DNA from: Nautilus pompilius
Taxonomy: Eukaryota > Mollusca > Cephalopoda > Nautilida > Nautilidae
DNA: 64,000 nucleotides
Assembly: GCA_018389105.1 (NCBI GenBank)
Contig: JACATO010002730.1
Location: 1,594,501-1,658,500 of the forward strand
Reading direction: 5' to 3'
Part shown: positions 26,745 through 37,835 of the stretch, one piece after another
Position numbering within the stretch: the stretch's first letter is position 1
Layout: each line of letters begins with the position of its first letter
The notes under the pieces: generated by a model
Databases searched by the model: none
Seen by the model: only the letters and a program-made list of their open reading frames with translations
Told to the model about the DNA's origin: nothing
Translations under genes and position numbers: made by a program

Positions 26745-27100
26745 TCCTTATTAATATAAGTTCAAACGATCAACAATATTAAAGACAAGACTTTTAGCAG
26801 GCCAATTAATGCTTCAAGCACACGATAATGCCTTTTCTTTTCCATGTATCGTTTGACTATATTTACTGCATGCTTCGGATCACTTGTTGAAAATGAACCA
26901 ATTTCCAATTATTTGAGTTTTTGGTACTACTGTTTAATATATAATAATATATTTAGCAGCAGTTAAAGTGCCGTCAATCTTATATATCTGCACTCCGTTT
27001 GCGGAAATACATACAGCATTTGAATCGATCCACCTCTACGCTTCACCTATATACATTGACTTGTGTACCTTTTTCAGTTGTGCTGTCACAAATGTTGTCG
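26745..27100 (-). pseudogene. decayed Tc1-like transposase, central to C-terminal part
   Basis: On the minus strand, in linked frames, the order of Tc1 landmarks is kept. VKRRGGSIQM (family VKHGGGSVMVWG) comes first, then a TLTAAKYIIIY segment (family MxAxKYxxIL), then IIGNWFIFQQ-x-DPKHAVNIVK (second Asp block, family GFIFQQDNDPKHT), at about 26869-26901. The NWPAKSLVFNIVDRL block follows (family WPxQSPDLNxIExLW), where the catalytic Glu is Asp. Several stops and indels disrupt it. Wording around the second Asp is close to that of the fossil at 44.8-45.7 kb, so both may belong to one lineage, distinct from the 13.2 kb element. No terminal repeats found. It codes for no working enzyme. Confidence 0.75.
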
Positions 27101-30100
27101 TTCATTTTTTTCTAATTATCTAGCTCTTTGATAAACACGCTATTAGGTGTTGGTTTTGATGTTTTTGGCTCACTCTCCATCTTCTGATGCGCATTTCATC
27201 TATACAGTTTTTCTCACTATTCTCATAAATGTTTTTTTTTTCGAAATGCAACATGTTTGTTCAAATTACTCTCTCTAATCTTTTACCTACTGCTACTGGG
27301 TAAAAATTGTATCTGTATTTACAAATTTAGCACACTATTACTAAAGACAACACAGATTTTTTATACTTTGCAATCAATACAGTTTTGTATAGGTTAATTA
27401 TTAATCCTTAGAACTAATCACAGTTAAATATATACAATAGTACTATTAGCCAAATAATAAATAAAAATTTGTATACAGTTCATGTCATTATTTGCTGTTA
27501 TTTTTTCCCTTTTCTCCTTCAGTTTTCTGCTTTTTATAAACCTATATCTAATAATGAACTTCGAAGATTGGAAATACTGGATCAGATATATTCTGATCAA
27601 AACTTAACATTTTCTAAAATGAGAACAGCTGTAAATGAATCTTTGCACTAATATTTTACCCTGCTTTACGAGTTTAGCATGTGTCTGGAAGGTTTACCTG
27701 TCGCAATCATATAATAGCGGGAGATGACTTCCACTCAGAAATTTATTTTCATTAAACATTTATAGCATATTCTCTAAATCATATCAAAACTTTCTATCAA
27801 CTTTATTTATTTCTTAAATTTGCTTTTTTTTTCTTTTCCTTCCTTAAACTATAATTACTGGATACTTTGCACTATTTCGTTTCTGTTGGTGCTCTTCATA
27901 TTCTTATAAAATTTAAATCTAGTTACAGATTCAATAAAAACAAAATTCTTTTCCTGAAGCATAGAACTCGGAAAACGTTTAAACACATCTCAAGATTTTT
28001 TTTTTATTTTTCACTGTAGTATTTGTTGTTGTAAAACATAAATTTGAAGTATTTACCAATTCATTATTTTTCACGTCAAAAGACAGAATATTCCATGATA
28101 TTATTTTCAAGAAAAAATAATAAATGTCTGATTTTATTTTTTTTACTTTAAGGTATAGCAGTAAAATATTGAATTTATAAAATGCATTCTAGAAAAGTTC
28201 GTTTCATTTTAACGATTTATATTTAAAATAAAAACTTTACTTTAACATGAGAATTTTATCATTTATTTTAGTGTCATATAAATAGCGTATAAAATTTACC
28301 TATTTTATTCTTTTGTCGATCATTAAAGATAAAATAAATTACTTTTCGTCTAGTATTATTCGGTAGACAACATTAGGAATTTATCTTTATTATTGTTCTA
28401 ACTACAATATTAGTGACGTTTGGAATAAGAATATTGTATGCAGCCACAAAGATAAATACGTGGCTACCAGGAAGTAATTTGCTAGACCAAAATTTAATAT
28501 GAGACAAAAATTTCATGACTGTTTATCAGAAATTAATAAATGCTTTCACCAGACTATAAGCAACACCATTAACAACTATTGACATTGTATTTAAAAAGTC
28601 ATAAATAAAAGAAATATTTGACTGATATTAATACATACCATAGCAATAAGAGAAAGTAAATCAGTCTTGCAACTTGACGCTCACACCATGTTTGCCAAAG
28701 CGTTTCACGTTCTTTGATCTTATTTGCTTTAGAAATATTAAAAAACGAATCCTAGAAAATTTTTGAATGGTGCACTTTAAAAAAAAATAACAAATTCAGA
28801 TGAAAATACATTCCTAAAAGAAAATTCTATAAATAGTAGCCGATGCTGCAGATACACCATTTTTACTACAGACAGGAAACTATTCACTATCTTGTCGCAG
28901 CTTGGCCTATTAAGTCAATCTAGAAGACTGGCCTGAGAAAATTGGCTAAACTCCATAAAATAAAATAATATTGTCTTGATTTATTGCATACATTTTGCAT
29001 ACTTGTTTAGCCGAAAACATCAGTACTAAATCTGCCTGATTGAGAAACAAAACCATTATTTGTATTCTATTTTATGTTCCAAAATAGTGGTGAAATATGG
29101 CAATAACTTTTAATACATTAAAAGTATTTGCGATAATTGGATGTATTCTTATATGTATGCGGTCTTATTTTGCACTCTACTATGTTAGAATCAAGGCCAT
29201 TAAAAGGCTTTATATTAGTAAAAAAAAAATACATTTTGAAAACTATTAACGAATAATATTTAAAATAATTCAAGAAATAGTAAAATTACTTTAAATTATT
29301 TAACAGGTAATCTTATTCATGATCATTTGTAGGCGAACAGTAATTAAAGAATGATTTGTTTTTATATATTATCTACAAAGTAACAGTTGTTGCTTTATAC
29401 ATTACTGCCAGGTTTTTGGTAAGTTGCTGTTTCATGTTATCCACTATTCAATTCCAGGCTTAATTTATTCAAATTTATCAGCTCTGAATAGTCGAGCACT
29501 AATTTCATCGTTTAAATTTCATTAAATTTAAAGACAATTAATCAGCCACATCTGCTTCTGTGCATGCTTGGGCATTCCTTGATAGAACGTTCGATAAGAA
29601 ACAGTGAAAAATAACAAATAGCAAAAAAAATATATTCAATTAGTTTTTTAAGATAATAATGCATATACTAAAATTTATGTTTGCAAAATATTTAGGATGG
29701 TTGTTGCTTACTATATATATACGGTAAATACGAGGACAGCATAAACAATGCTCGTATTTTTTTCCGACGAAACAGCTGAGAATTTTTCAAATGTTCTTGT
29801 TATAAAATATTGCAAAATGTTCCATTCCAATAAAATTGCACAGCATAACTTAGATGAAGGTATTAGAGCAATAAAAACTAGAATAATCTGATATCACTAA
29901 TAGCGACATTAATGAGAAAACATTATTATATAATTTCAAATATGCATTACGCAAGCCTTACTACAAATTACAGAGATTAATGAGTATAATATATAAACTT
30001 GTGTGTGCATATTGTTTAAACCATGAATTTTTTTCTGCTGATCAGCTGAAAGTAATGTGGAAAATCTTATCATGTACCATTTAACAATAAAATAAACTTC

Positions 30101-31104
30101 TGAATCTATTGTCGGTCAAACAACTTTATCGAATTGCAGAAAAAATTTGACAATTTTCGCAATAGAAGTTAAAATGATAAATAGCATTTCTATCGTGTTG
30201 CGGAACCAAAGACGGTATAATGTACATAGAAACTCAGCCATAAATGAAGTGAACTGAAGGCGAAGTATAGAATATTCTCTTTTATGACCATTCGCTTGAA
30301 CACGTTGAATTGACTTGTATTGCACCTAAGAGCAAATAGTATACCTATTATTACAAAACAACAACTGCATTCCACCACATCAAAGACGGGAGAAGTAAAT
30401 GAAAACAGAACAGCCAGAAATTAAATCAATCAATATTTTTATACTAAAAACAGTTCTTTTTAAACACTCAGTTGATATTGTTTCCTTTGACGTTGACTGT
30501 TACTAGGATGCATAATATATACTTAAAAGTTTGATCCAAGTAATATGAGAAGCGATCGACAGTTACTCCAGATTTCCATATGTAATCATTATTTTAATTC
30601 CTTTTTCTGAATGGCACTTTAAAATCTAAATTAGGATAAGTTGTAGCTGTAAAACCTAAGAATATTCAATGGTTGCACCCTCATTTGCTTAAGTGTCTGC
30701 AAGGAGTCGACAGTTCGAAGAAAGGCAAGAGATAAACCAGTTCTAATCTGCTTTACTAACACAGAACGCTTCATCACTGTCAGATTACGCAAACAGTACT
30801 AACGCTGACTGTTTCCCGGATAATGCAATAAATCAAAACACTAATAAAAAACAAAAAGCTATTTTTATCAACAGAAAAATTGCATTATTTTAGCATGAAA
30901 TAAAAGAGATAAATAACATAGAAAAAAATAACAAATCACTGGAGAGAAAACATTTCTAGTAAAATATCGTTAATTAGTTAAAGATTTACTATTTTCTACA
31001 ATCTATATAGAAGTACGTTTCTACAAATTTGATATTCATAATGTAACTCCAAAGAGTACTAAAACTAAATATCTTTGTGAAAGTGTAATCAAAGTTAAAT
31101 TAAG
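27101..31104. other. AT-rich DNA, no gene recognised
   Basis: The first 150 bp may hold the lost N-terminal part of the 26.7 kb transposase. The frames at 27469-27651 and 30116-30378 are short and unrecognised. No repeats beyond A/T runs. Confidence 0.5.
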
Positions 31105-31106
31105 TA

Positions 31107-31328
31107 CAGCGTTGTGAAAAAGTCGTTCATAAAAATGACTAGACTTAGAAAATGGGTTCTTATTTTGAATAAATTAGTAACTATTGTATGTTTTCTGTTT
31201 AATAGAAAGGTATCGGTGTCTTTAAACGATTTATAACACTAAGATCCATTTTGTAATTGCACCGTCAAAATTTCAATATAAATAAAATAATTTGCATGAA
31301 ATCGGCGTGTGCAAAAGTGTTGCATAAA
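31107..31328. repeat. left inverted terminal repeat with two sites
   Basis: The outer site begins at 31107. The inner site at about 31304-31328 reads GGCGTGTGCAAAAGTGTTGC. The inner copy matches the right outer site better than the left outer site does, so the left outer site has decayed. Confidence 0.85.
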
Positions 31329-31438
31329 CTAGTAAAAAAATTAGAATATATATTTTGTGCTATAATAGTTTAGGATAGTAGAATATAAATATGAAAATCT
31401 GTTATTTTTCAATGATTCATTTTTTGTTCAATATAGTG

Positions 31439-32625
31439 ATGCCGAGAGCCCGATATTTGACCCCAGAACAGTGGACCAAAATCGTTCCCATGAAAGATGG
31501 TGAAACTGAGTGGGTCATAGCGGATCGTATCGGTTGCAATCAGGCGACGATATCTCGCACCCTGAAACATTGGAAAGCTGATGGGATCCTAATTTCAAAA
31601 CGCAGATCCGGCAGACTGATGAAAACGACGGATCGACAGGAACGTCTGGTCGCCCGCATGTCGTACTCGGACCGATTTCGCACTTCCACCGACATCCAGA
31701 CCGCCTTGTCAAGGTACCATGGGATCCAGGTGGCCTCGTGCACCATCAGACGGCGTTTGATCCACATTGGACTGTTCAGGCGATCGGTACAGAAGAAGCC
31801 GTTCATCAGTCTGGACAATCGTCGAAAGCGAATACAGTGGGCTGGCGACCATCTCCACTAGACCTGGCCCAGTGGTTTCGAGTGTTGTTTTCCGACGAAA
31901 GCAAATTCGTGAAGGTCTACTCGGCGGGACGGGTGTACGTTCTGCGATCGATGTCCGAGAAATACCATCCTATTTCCTACTCGACCGACTATGAAGGCAG
32001 AGGAAGATTCGGCCATGGTTTGGGCTGATTTCAATCGTCCGGTGTCGGTCCGTTGCATCATGTGGAGGATCGAATGAATGATCAAGTCTATGCAAAGCTG
32101 CTCTCGCTAGTATTAGGTACACTAATACAAAAAAAAAAATAATACAGGTCGAAATAAGACCTCAATTATAAACAGCTGAGGCGGCCGGTCGTGGAACCGA
32201 CCCAACTCCCACCACACATTCGCAACTTCACAAACACACCCCAACAATTGCACCACACCCCCAAAAAAGATCGTCTCGGACATTGTCGAACCGTATGTGT
32301 GACCACATGCCCCTGAAGGCCATCTATCAGCAGGAAAACGCCCCCATCCACAATTAGGAGTACCAAGGCCTTGATGGCAGAGTTAAGAATCCCCCTTCTC
32401 GACTGGCCGGCTCAAAACCCGGATCTCAATCCCATGGAAAACATTTGGCACTCGATTAAAAACTCAGCGTTAGTACCAAAATACCGACAAATAAAACCGA
32501 TTTGAAACGGAAAATCTAGGAAGCCTGGTCGGAGTTCAGTAGTGACAATTGTCAGCGTTTGGTAGCCAGCATGCCTCGTCGTTTTGAACAAGTTATCAAG
32601 AATTTCGGATATTCTACTCATTAAT
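31439..32625 (+). pseudogene. Tc1-like transposase, stops and frameshifts, second Asp replaced
   Basis: A clean N-terminal frame of 140 codons starts at the ATG at 31439 (MPRARYLTPEQW). An upstream in-frame ATG at 31391 adds 16 hydrophobic residues and is less likely. It holds two helix-turn-helix units (VIADRIGCNQATISRTL, then TSTDIQTALSRYHGIQVASC with TIRRRL) and an RSGR linker between them. The frame stops at TAG (31859-31861), where relatives have Trp, and a base is lost just after. The next frame carries WFRVLFSDESKF with the first Asp (about 31894). Another shift follows near 32000 (SAMVWADF block), and then a C/A-rich stretch. The second-Asp block reads IYQQENAPIH, with Glu for Asp, followed by a further shift, then DWPAQNPDLNPMENIW with the catalytic Glu. 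The C-terminus also has stops. The protein would cut DNA at TA sites if intact. Confidence 0.92.
32195..32275. repeat. C/A-rich low-complexity stretch inside the transposase
   Basis: The plus strand is almost only C and A here (CCACACATTC, CACACCCCAAC, CACACCCCCAAAAAA), unlike the rest of the element. It replaces the region between the fourth beta-strand block and the second Asp block, so it is probably a local expansion or insertion rather than ancestral coding sequence. Confidence 0.7.
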
Positions 32626-32690
32626 GATAGATCTGATCACTTTATGCATAATTGGAATTGAATCTGAATTAATTAGATAGCTGTCTAGAT

Positions 32691-32910
32691 TTTTATGCAA
32701 CACTTTTTCACTCGTTGATTTGATGCAAATTTTTTCTAAAAATTATAACTTTTCTTACAATGAAACAATATTCTTGATATTATTGGAATAGATGCACAAC
32801 AGTAATATAGAAATACTTTAATGAACATGATTTGATAACAACTGCTTTCGAAAAAATGCGAGCTAATTTACAGGAAAAATTATTTTATGCAAGACTTTTG
32901 CACACCGCTG
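32691..32910. repeat. right inverted terminal repeat with two sites
   Basis: Outer site ends at 32910. The inner site at 32691-32714, read on the minus strand, is ACGAGTGAAAAAGTGTTGCA. Spacing of outer and inner sites equals that of the left end. Confidence 0.85.
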
Positions 32911-32912
32911 TA

Positions 32913-33399
32913 TTTAAATATTCTAATCATGAAATATTAATTTTAATAAATTGCATTATGATGAATTTTAAACACGATACTAAATTGGCTTAATCATATA
33001 GGATGATGATATTTGAGTAACAGATCTTAAGCTATTATTCCAGATTTAGCTGTCAGTATCTTTTGATAATCTGGAAAGATAGAAACCAATTAATCTATGC
33101 ATTAGATACTGATATTATGCCAATTTTCTGTCCTAACTATGGTATCCGTTAGAACTGTTTACGCACTAATTTTACACCAACAACCACCGAAGTGTGTGCG
33201 CGTTTGTCTTTAATTATCGGTTAACGGGAAATCTTTAAATTCGAGAATTGGCATAAGTAGCGTAGTTTTTCATTGAGGAACTGATTGATGCAACATTCAC
33301 TGCATAAATCACAAAATGATTTGCTTAGTTACTATTTGAATGCTGCTTGTTTGGTAATGTTTGCAGCTGTCACCTTTTCTGCACACAATTTATCCTGTC
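32913..33399. other. AT-rich DNA between two Tc1 copies
   Basis: No gene. The segment from about 33250 on may contain the decayed C-terminal end of the transposase fossil that follows on the minus strand. Confidence 0.45.
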
Positions 33400-33720
33400 T
33401 GATAGTGCTTGCTGCTCCATAGAATTTTGAGAATTACTTCGCCACCAACAATACCCAGAGATTCTCAAGGGGTGAAAATCTGAAGTGATGGCTGATCATT
33501 GCGCCGTAATTGTGTAGTTATTCATTCTAAATGTAATAACTGGTAACCTCCATAGCACTGTGTTGCTTAGAGTTTTCATCCTCAAATACTAAACATGGTG
33601 TAATTTATTAATGAAGTGGCAGAACTATTCGCCTAACAGTTTCATGTACGTATCTCCTACTAGTCAGATACTGCCAACCATGATCCCTTTTTACTGCTTT
33701 ACATTTCATCTAGATGAACC
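33400..33720 (-). pseudogene. decayed Tc1/mariner transposase, C-terminal catalytic part
   Basis: On the minus strand the second-Asp block is still readable at about 33555-33590 as IFEDENSKQHSA (family IFQxDNAxxHTA). After roughly 30 residues with two stops comes FSPLENLWVLL at about 33455-33475 (family DLNPIENLWGLL). The spacing between the two blocks is near that of DD34E enzymes, allowing for an indel. Asp is replaced by Glu in the first block. Downstream residues fit the family's loosely conserved tail. No terminal repeats were found on either side. The plus-strand frames across this segment are shadows. Confidence 0.6.
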
Positions 33721-34574
33721 ATTGTGCCAAGCAACATTGGATGAAAGAGAAAATATTACTTTATTCTCTTGTCTTTTCCGTACTCCATATATATATATAT
33801 ATATATTTGTTAAATTCTTTTCGTTTATTCTGCTTATTTTTCCAATATTATAAAAGAGTTTTTATCATTACTAATAATCACCGTTTTAATGTTTCCTTAG
33901 TATATTTATGATAATCACTTTAATTCTTAAATTATAACTATTTCCCACTTTAAATAGCAAATTTACCCATCACTACATGTGATTAGTCTATCTCATTGGG
34001 TTGTTAGATAGAACGATTTTGCTTGTCTTTATATAATTCTACTTTTAAACATTTCATTGTATAAATGTATATAAACATTTCCTTCAACTTGCTTTGTATG
34101 ATGATATCCATATAATATCCGCAATAACTTTTCCACTATATTAGTGTCATTTCCATTTTAAAATGGCAAAAATTTCTCTCAACCTAATATGCAGATTTTC
34201 TTTTATTATGAAAGTGATAAATGATTTGCATCATCTGCGTGTTTTACACTGGTAATATTGGTACTCTTCATCGGGAAATGGCATTTGTTCAAATAAATAA
34301 AATGTCTCAACTCCGACCGTGTATACGTCTGATTACACGTTAACTTGAATAATTTTCATATTAAGGATTTAATTCATATAAATACTCTGTTATTTCAGAA
34401 GTCAGAACCGTAAGTTTAATAATATAGTATTTAAATATTTATATTTATTTAATCAATTAACTTGTTGATTAGATTTTAAATAAAACCTGCGGGTTGTTGT
34501 AATATTTAAATATGCTAGTAAATGCATTTTTCCTGTGTTTTTTTTTTCTTTTCAATTATTAAAAATAAATAAAT
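33721..34574. other. AT-rich DNA, no gene recognised
   Basis: Contains a TA tract at 33787-33807 and AT-rich sequence. A pyrimidine-rich stretch at about 34529-34552 lies upstream of the candidate exon that follows. Confidence 0.5.
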
Positions 34575-34937
34575 ATGAATGTTATTCACAACTGTAAATT
34601 TAAAAACCAACAAAAAACAAAGGAATTTTATTTGTTTCGAGAAAAAGCTGTTTCATTTATAAAGCTTCTGATAAGACTCTCGGACATTAAAGATCAATTT
34701 TTCAATCAATTTACTTGTCAAAATATGCCTCGGGAGATTCCAGAATATTGCCTTTGCTGTTTGGCTAAACTCCGTCTGTGGCGTTTAGTTAAACACGAAG
34801 TCACCGAGCTGATTCTTGGAGATAATAGAAGTTTATTGAACAGGAAACAGGAAGAGGAACTTTTAGTATGCAGAAAGTGCGTGGCGGTCAGAGGAGACCT
34901 TCCAGAAAGTTTGAAGAGCAGAAAAGGAAAGCGCTAG
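34575..34937 (+). CDS. unrecognised 120-codon frame with two C-x2-C pairs, candidate exon
   Basis: I do not recognise this protein. The frame is open from 34575 to a TAG at 34935-34937. It becomes protein-like from about residue 48: MPREIPEYCLCC, then a basic/aliphatic helix-like stretch (KLRLWRLVKHEVTELIL), an acidic-polar run, CRKC and a Lys/Arg-rich end. The two C-x2-C pairs are 36 residues apart. This is the arrangement of a two-pair zinc site, loosely like a zinc-finger-associated domain, but that is only a pattern. The region and its 3' flank to 35240 are more GC-balanced than the surroundings. It could be a terminal exon (poly-pyrimidine upstream at 34529-34552, possible AG at 34618-34620), a repeat-borne frame, or chance. 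No stop or frameshift breaks it, unlike the transposon genes here. Confidence 0.35.
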   Translation: MNVIHNCKFKNQQKTKEFYLFREKAVSFIKLLIRLSDIKDQFFNQFTCQNMPREIPEYCLCCLAKLRLWRLVKHEVTELILGDNRSLLNRKQEEELLVCRKCVAVRGDLPESLKSRKGKR

Positions 34938-36099
34938 GGAAAATCCCATTGCCTTACTGTTGAAATTTCATGTGTGTTTTCGTGATTTTAATGCAAACCA
35001 AGCTTCCTCTTAACCAGTTGGATCGAGTGTTTACACACTTCATAAATGTTGTCAAATCGTCGCCAAAGCTGTAACTCGGTTTTATAGATGCGCTGCAGTT
35101 TAATTATAAAACTTGTCCCGCTATAACAGAAAATAGCATGCTACTCCATGCGCGCTACCATCTGGGGAAAATGGAATGCTTCTACCGGTGTTGTTTGCTA
35201 TGTAGATTCTCTCTTAAGGCGGACTCCTAACAGAGTCTTCAGTCCACAAGCAAGACAAACGCTTACTTCCATTTAAATTAATGACGTTAAATGTTATGCA
35301 TACAAAGTCTTTTATTTGTTCTTTTATAATTTAAAATTTTAAAACCTGTTAGAATTAGTTGTTAAACAATAAAGTAAATAAATTTGAATATTATTTACAT
35401 TGGCTGTATAATGGCTAATCAAATGTTTTTTTAAGTTATCTTCTTTAGAATTTAGAAACATTATAATTAATTTATAATTCAATCAAAATTTTAATTTTTA
35501 TGCATGTTAAGTATCCATGAGGATGACAGTGGTCAGCTAAGAGAAACTATTTGATCTTTATCAAAAGCGGTTGTTTCTGATATTATTTGATTTTTAAAAA
35601 GATTTCCTTCGTGCTACAGATAATAAAAATTATTATTCTTAATTTTAATATATTTATTTTATTAATTATTACTTTCAGTCGCATTAAAGGAAAAATTATA
35701 ATAGTTAAATCAAAATCTGATATATATTTGAAAATTTGTGTTTCGGAAGCAGTATTTTGAAACAATTCTATAACTGCTTCAGTGTTACTAAAGGACAATT
35801 AATGACACTCTTTCAATCAGGTATTTCGTATTTTACTACGCTATAGCAGGAGGACCATTATGTATCTCATAGTATTTACGTTCGTTTGACAATAAAAAGA
35901 TACAGAAAAATGAATATACCATTACATCGCTTGTTGTTAAACGCTTAAAATACAAATAGCTGTATTTGGCAATAATATTAAAGAATGATATTTCTAACAG
36001 GAAATGAAACGTTAAAAGCAAAGTGTGCTGTTGAAAATCTAATACTCATTTTATGTGATTAAAAAACTCAGAATAAGCATATTATCATTATTAAAATTT

Positions 36100-36102
<3 letters not shown>
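34938..36102. other. possible 3' flank of the candidate exon, then AT-rich DNA
   Basis: 34938-35280 is GC-balanced but has no long frame. The remainder is AT-rich with two short unrecognised minus-strand frames (35583-35798 and 35836-36021). Confidence 0.4.

Positions 36103-36132
<30 letters not shown>
36103..36132. repeat. (TA)n tract
   Basis: Perfect TA dinucleotide run directly beside the 3' end of the LINE remnant. Short simple repeats are common at the 3' ends of non-LTR retrotransposons, so it may be that element's tail, but the order does not prove it. Confidence 0.9.
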
Positions 36133-36133
<1 letters not shown>

Positions 36134-36149
36134 TTGGTTCTGTGCTCCA

Positions 36150-36720
36150 CCGGATCCATTCCACGGTCTTGAGGTGGATGCCAGAGTTTAGCAGATGGAA
36201 ACTGATTTCCTGAGTATATGGGATAATCAGCAGGAGCTTCTTTCTGGAGCTATACGGCGTCGATTTTTTTGCTTAAGATACTTCTGGTGTTCTGTATAAT
36301 TCTTTTGTTCACTGGTTCAAGTGTTGCAATCACAAGTGGTACTTCCGATACTTTCTTTTACCACATTTTTGCTATTTATATCTCGCAGCCATGCATTTTT
36401 ATAGTTTCTCTGTTTTCTTAATGGAATTTTATATTTTTACGGTATTTCTACATCTATTAGCAAGTATCCGTTGTTTCTTGCTCTTGCGTATATCTGATTT
36501 ATTGACCCAAATTGTTTTTGTCTGTACTTACTCGTGTGACTTCGTCTTTTATAACACAATGGAAGGTATCTGCTCATAGTGTTTTTGTGTAAACTGATGG
36601 GTGGTAGTTTTAACAGATTTCTCTATGGTTATACTCTACTACCTTGTTATTTCTATGAATATATTCAACATAAGCTTGAACAAAACCTCTCCAAACGAGA
36701 TGGTCTTTTGTCAGTTTTTA
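36150..36720 (-). pseudogene. LINE-type reverse transcriptase, C-terminal remnant
   Basis: Minus-strand frames, with several stops and shifts, give the ordered landmarks of the C-terminal region of a non-LTR retrotransposon polymerase widespread in animals. First comes YVEYIHRNNKVVEYNHREIC (family: YLxRHNxVAxxIHxxLC). A KTIWVNKSDIRKSKKQR-type stretch follows (family: KTIxANxPDIxxxDKxxK), then LLIDVEIP (family: LIDVAIP), and a KYKNAWLRDI-like basic stretch. Last is VSEVPLVIATLEPVNKRI (family: VxVIPVVIGALGxV). The polymerase palm with the YxDD motif is not here, so the copy is truncated as well as decayed. This agrees with 5'-truncated LINE insertions, whose 3' end would lie at the left next to the TA tract. 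I do not assign a clade. Confidence 0.7.
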
Positions 36721-37184
36721 TTCATTGTAAATTTTACATTTTGATTATGTAATTTTTCAAGTCTTATTTTTATTATTATTAATAGAAAACCTGTTTAATA
36801 AATACTGATGTCTACTAAAAGTAATTGAAAGGAATAAAACTAAATGCTAAGGATAAATATCTACCAAGTGCATATACATTACGAACAATAATATATATAT
36901 ATAAAGGCTATTTTATTTTTATAAGTATACTTACAGTGACTTGCTTATTAGTTTGTTATCCTCATCATTTTTAAGAAAGTAGATAGTCAGATGCACTATC
37001 ACAGCATTAAGTTGCAGTACAGCGACATTAATCTAAATCGTATTATACATGGCTCAAAATGTGGCCAGAATTACAAATAGATCGCCTAAGATCTCAGCAT
37101 TTTCTTACCTCTATAATAAATATTATGAAGTCAATTATTAAAATCAATTCCATTGATTTTACAAATGCTTAGCTTAAAACCTCT
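36721..37184. other. AT-rich DNA between LINE and Tc1 remnants
   Basis: No gene. A short TA tract lies near 36889-36902. I could not follow the reverse transcriptase upstream into this segment. Confidence 0.45.
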
Positions 37185-37835
37185 AAACTTTAAGATCATG
37201 ACAAAAATAACCCGCCGTTATCGTCAGCATTGGCACTGACCACCCGGTTAATCTTTTACATCGTCCATGCAACAGGCATAAGCCGACAAATAGTCCACAG
37301 AATGTGTAGCACATAAGATGGACTATTTGTGAAATAGGAATAAAATCTTCGAATGTTCTGATCAAAGAATGTCTGGCAAGATATTAAAATATTGCCGCTG
37401 TATGCCCAAATCTCTATGGCTCACAGTTCATTATGGTGACAAGAGTGTCAAAAACATTGTCAGCAATCTGACATTATAGAAGGATGTAATTAGTGGGTAG
37501 TTAAGAAAGGATATCTAACATCTGCGTTTCAAAGTCTTTAAAAAGCACATCTGCTACCGATGTGCACACAGCATGCGGAGATTCAATATCTGGCGCTTCA
37601 CGATACACCTCTCATGTAACCAAGGTCTGGGGGACTTTTGATATTCAATTTAGACCCTGAGTACCCAAAAGCCACAATTTAAATCGCATGGAGAAGCTGT
37701 AATAACAACCTGTCTACCAACTGCCAGTATGCTGAAATTAAAGGAAGCTGTCACACAGATGTATCAGAATCTGTTTCAGACTATACAAAATCTTGATTCA
37801 ATTCCAAACAGGGTAGAGATATTCGTGCCTTAAAA
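37185..37835 (+). pseudogene. decayed Tc1/mariner transposase
   Basis: The plus strand keeps an N-terminal helix-turn-helix-like stretch near 37260-37330 (HATGISRQIVHRMC, family: xxGVSxxTVxRRL). At 37655-37700 it has YPKSHNLNRMEKL, corresponding to the family's SPDLNPMEHL with the conserved Glu. The C-terminal end, 37718-37832, is the clearest part: LKLKEAVTQMYQNLFQTIQN, then LDSIPNRVEIFV, matching the family's LxxAWxxIPQxxIxxLxxSMPxRVxAVI tail. The parts between are scrambled by stops and indels. No terminal repeats were recognised. It belongs to a lineage different from the two end-to-end elements, judged by its C-terminal wording. Confidence 0.55.

Larger units (their letters stand above)
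31107..32910 (+). mobile_element. Tc1-like DNA transposon of a second family, both ends present (1804 bp)
   Basis: The left end at 31107 reads CAGCGTTGTGAAAAAGTCG. The right end at 32910, read inward on the minus strand, is CAGCGGTGTGCAAAAGTCTT. TA at 31105-31106 and 32911-32912 is the target duplication. Each end carries a second, inner copy of the GTGCAAAAGTxTTGCATAAA-type word, about 197 bp inside. The gene on the plus strand has strong Tc1 transposase similarity but is broken. The terminal words differ from the 13.2 kb element, so this is another family with the same end architecture. Low-complexity gain in the coding part may add to the length. Confidence 0.93.

Noticed and set aside
31515-31818. 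Minus-strand frames of 65-92 codons inside the 31.1 kb element
   Set aside because: Shadows of the plus-strand transposase, whose motifs are unambiguous.
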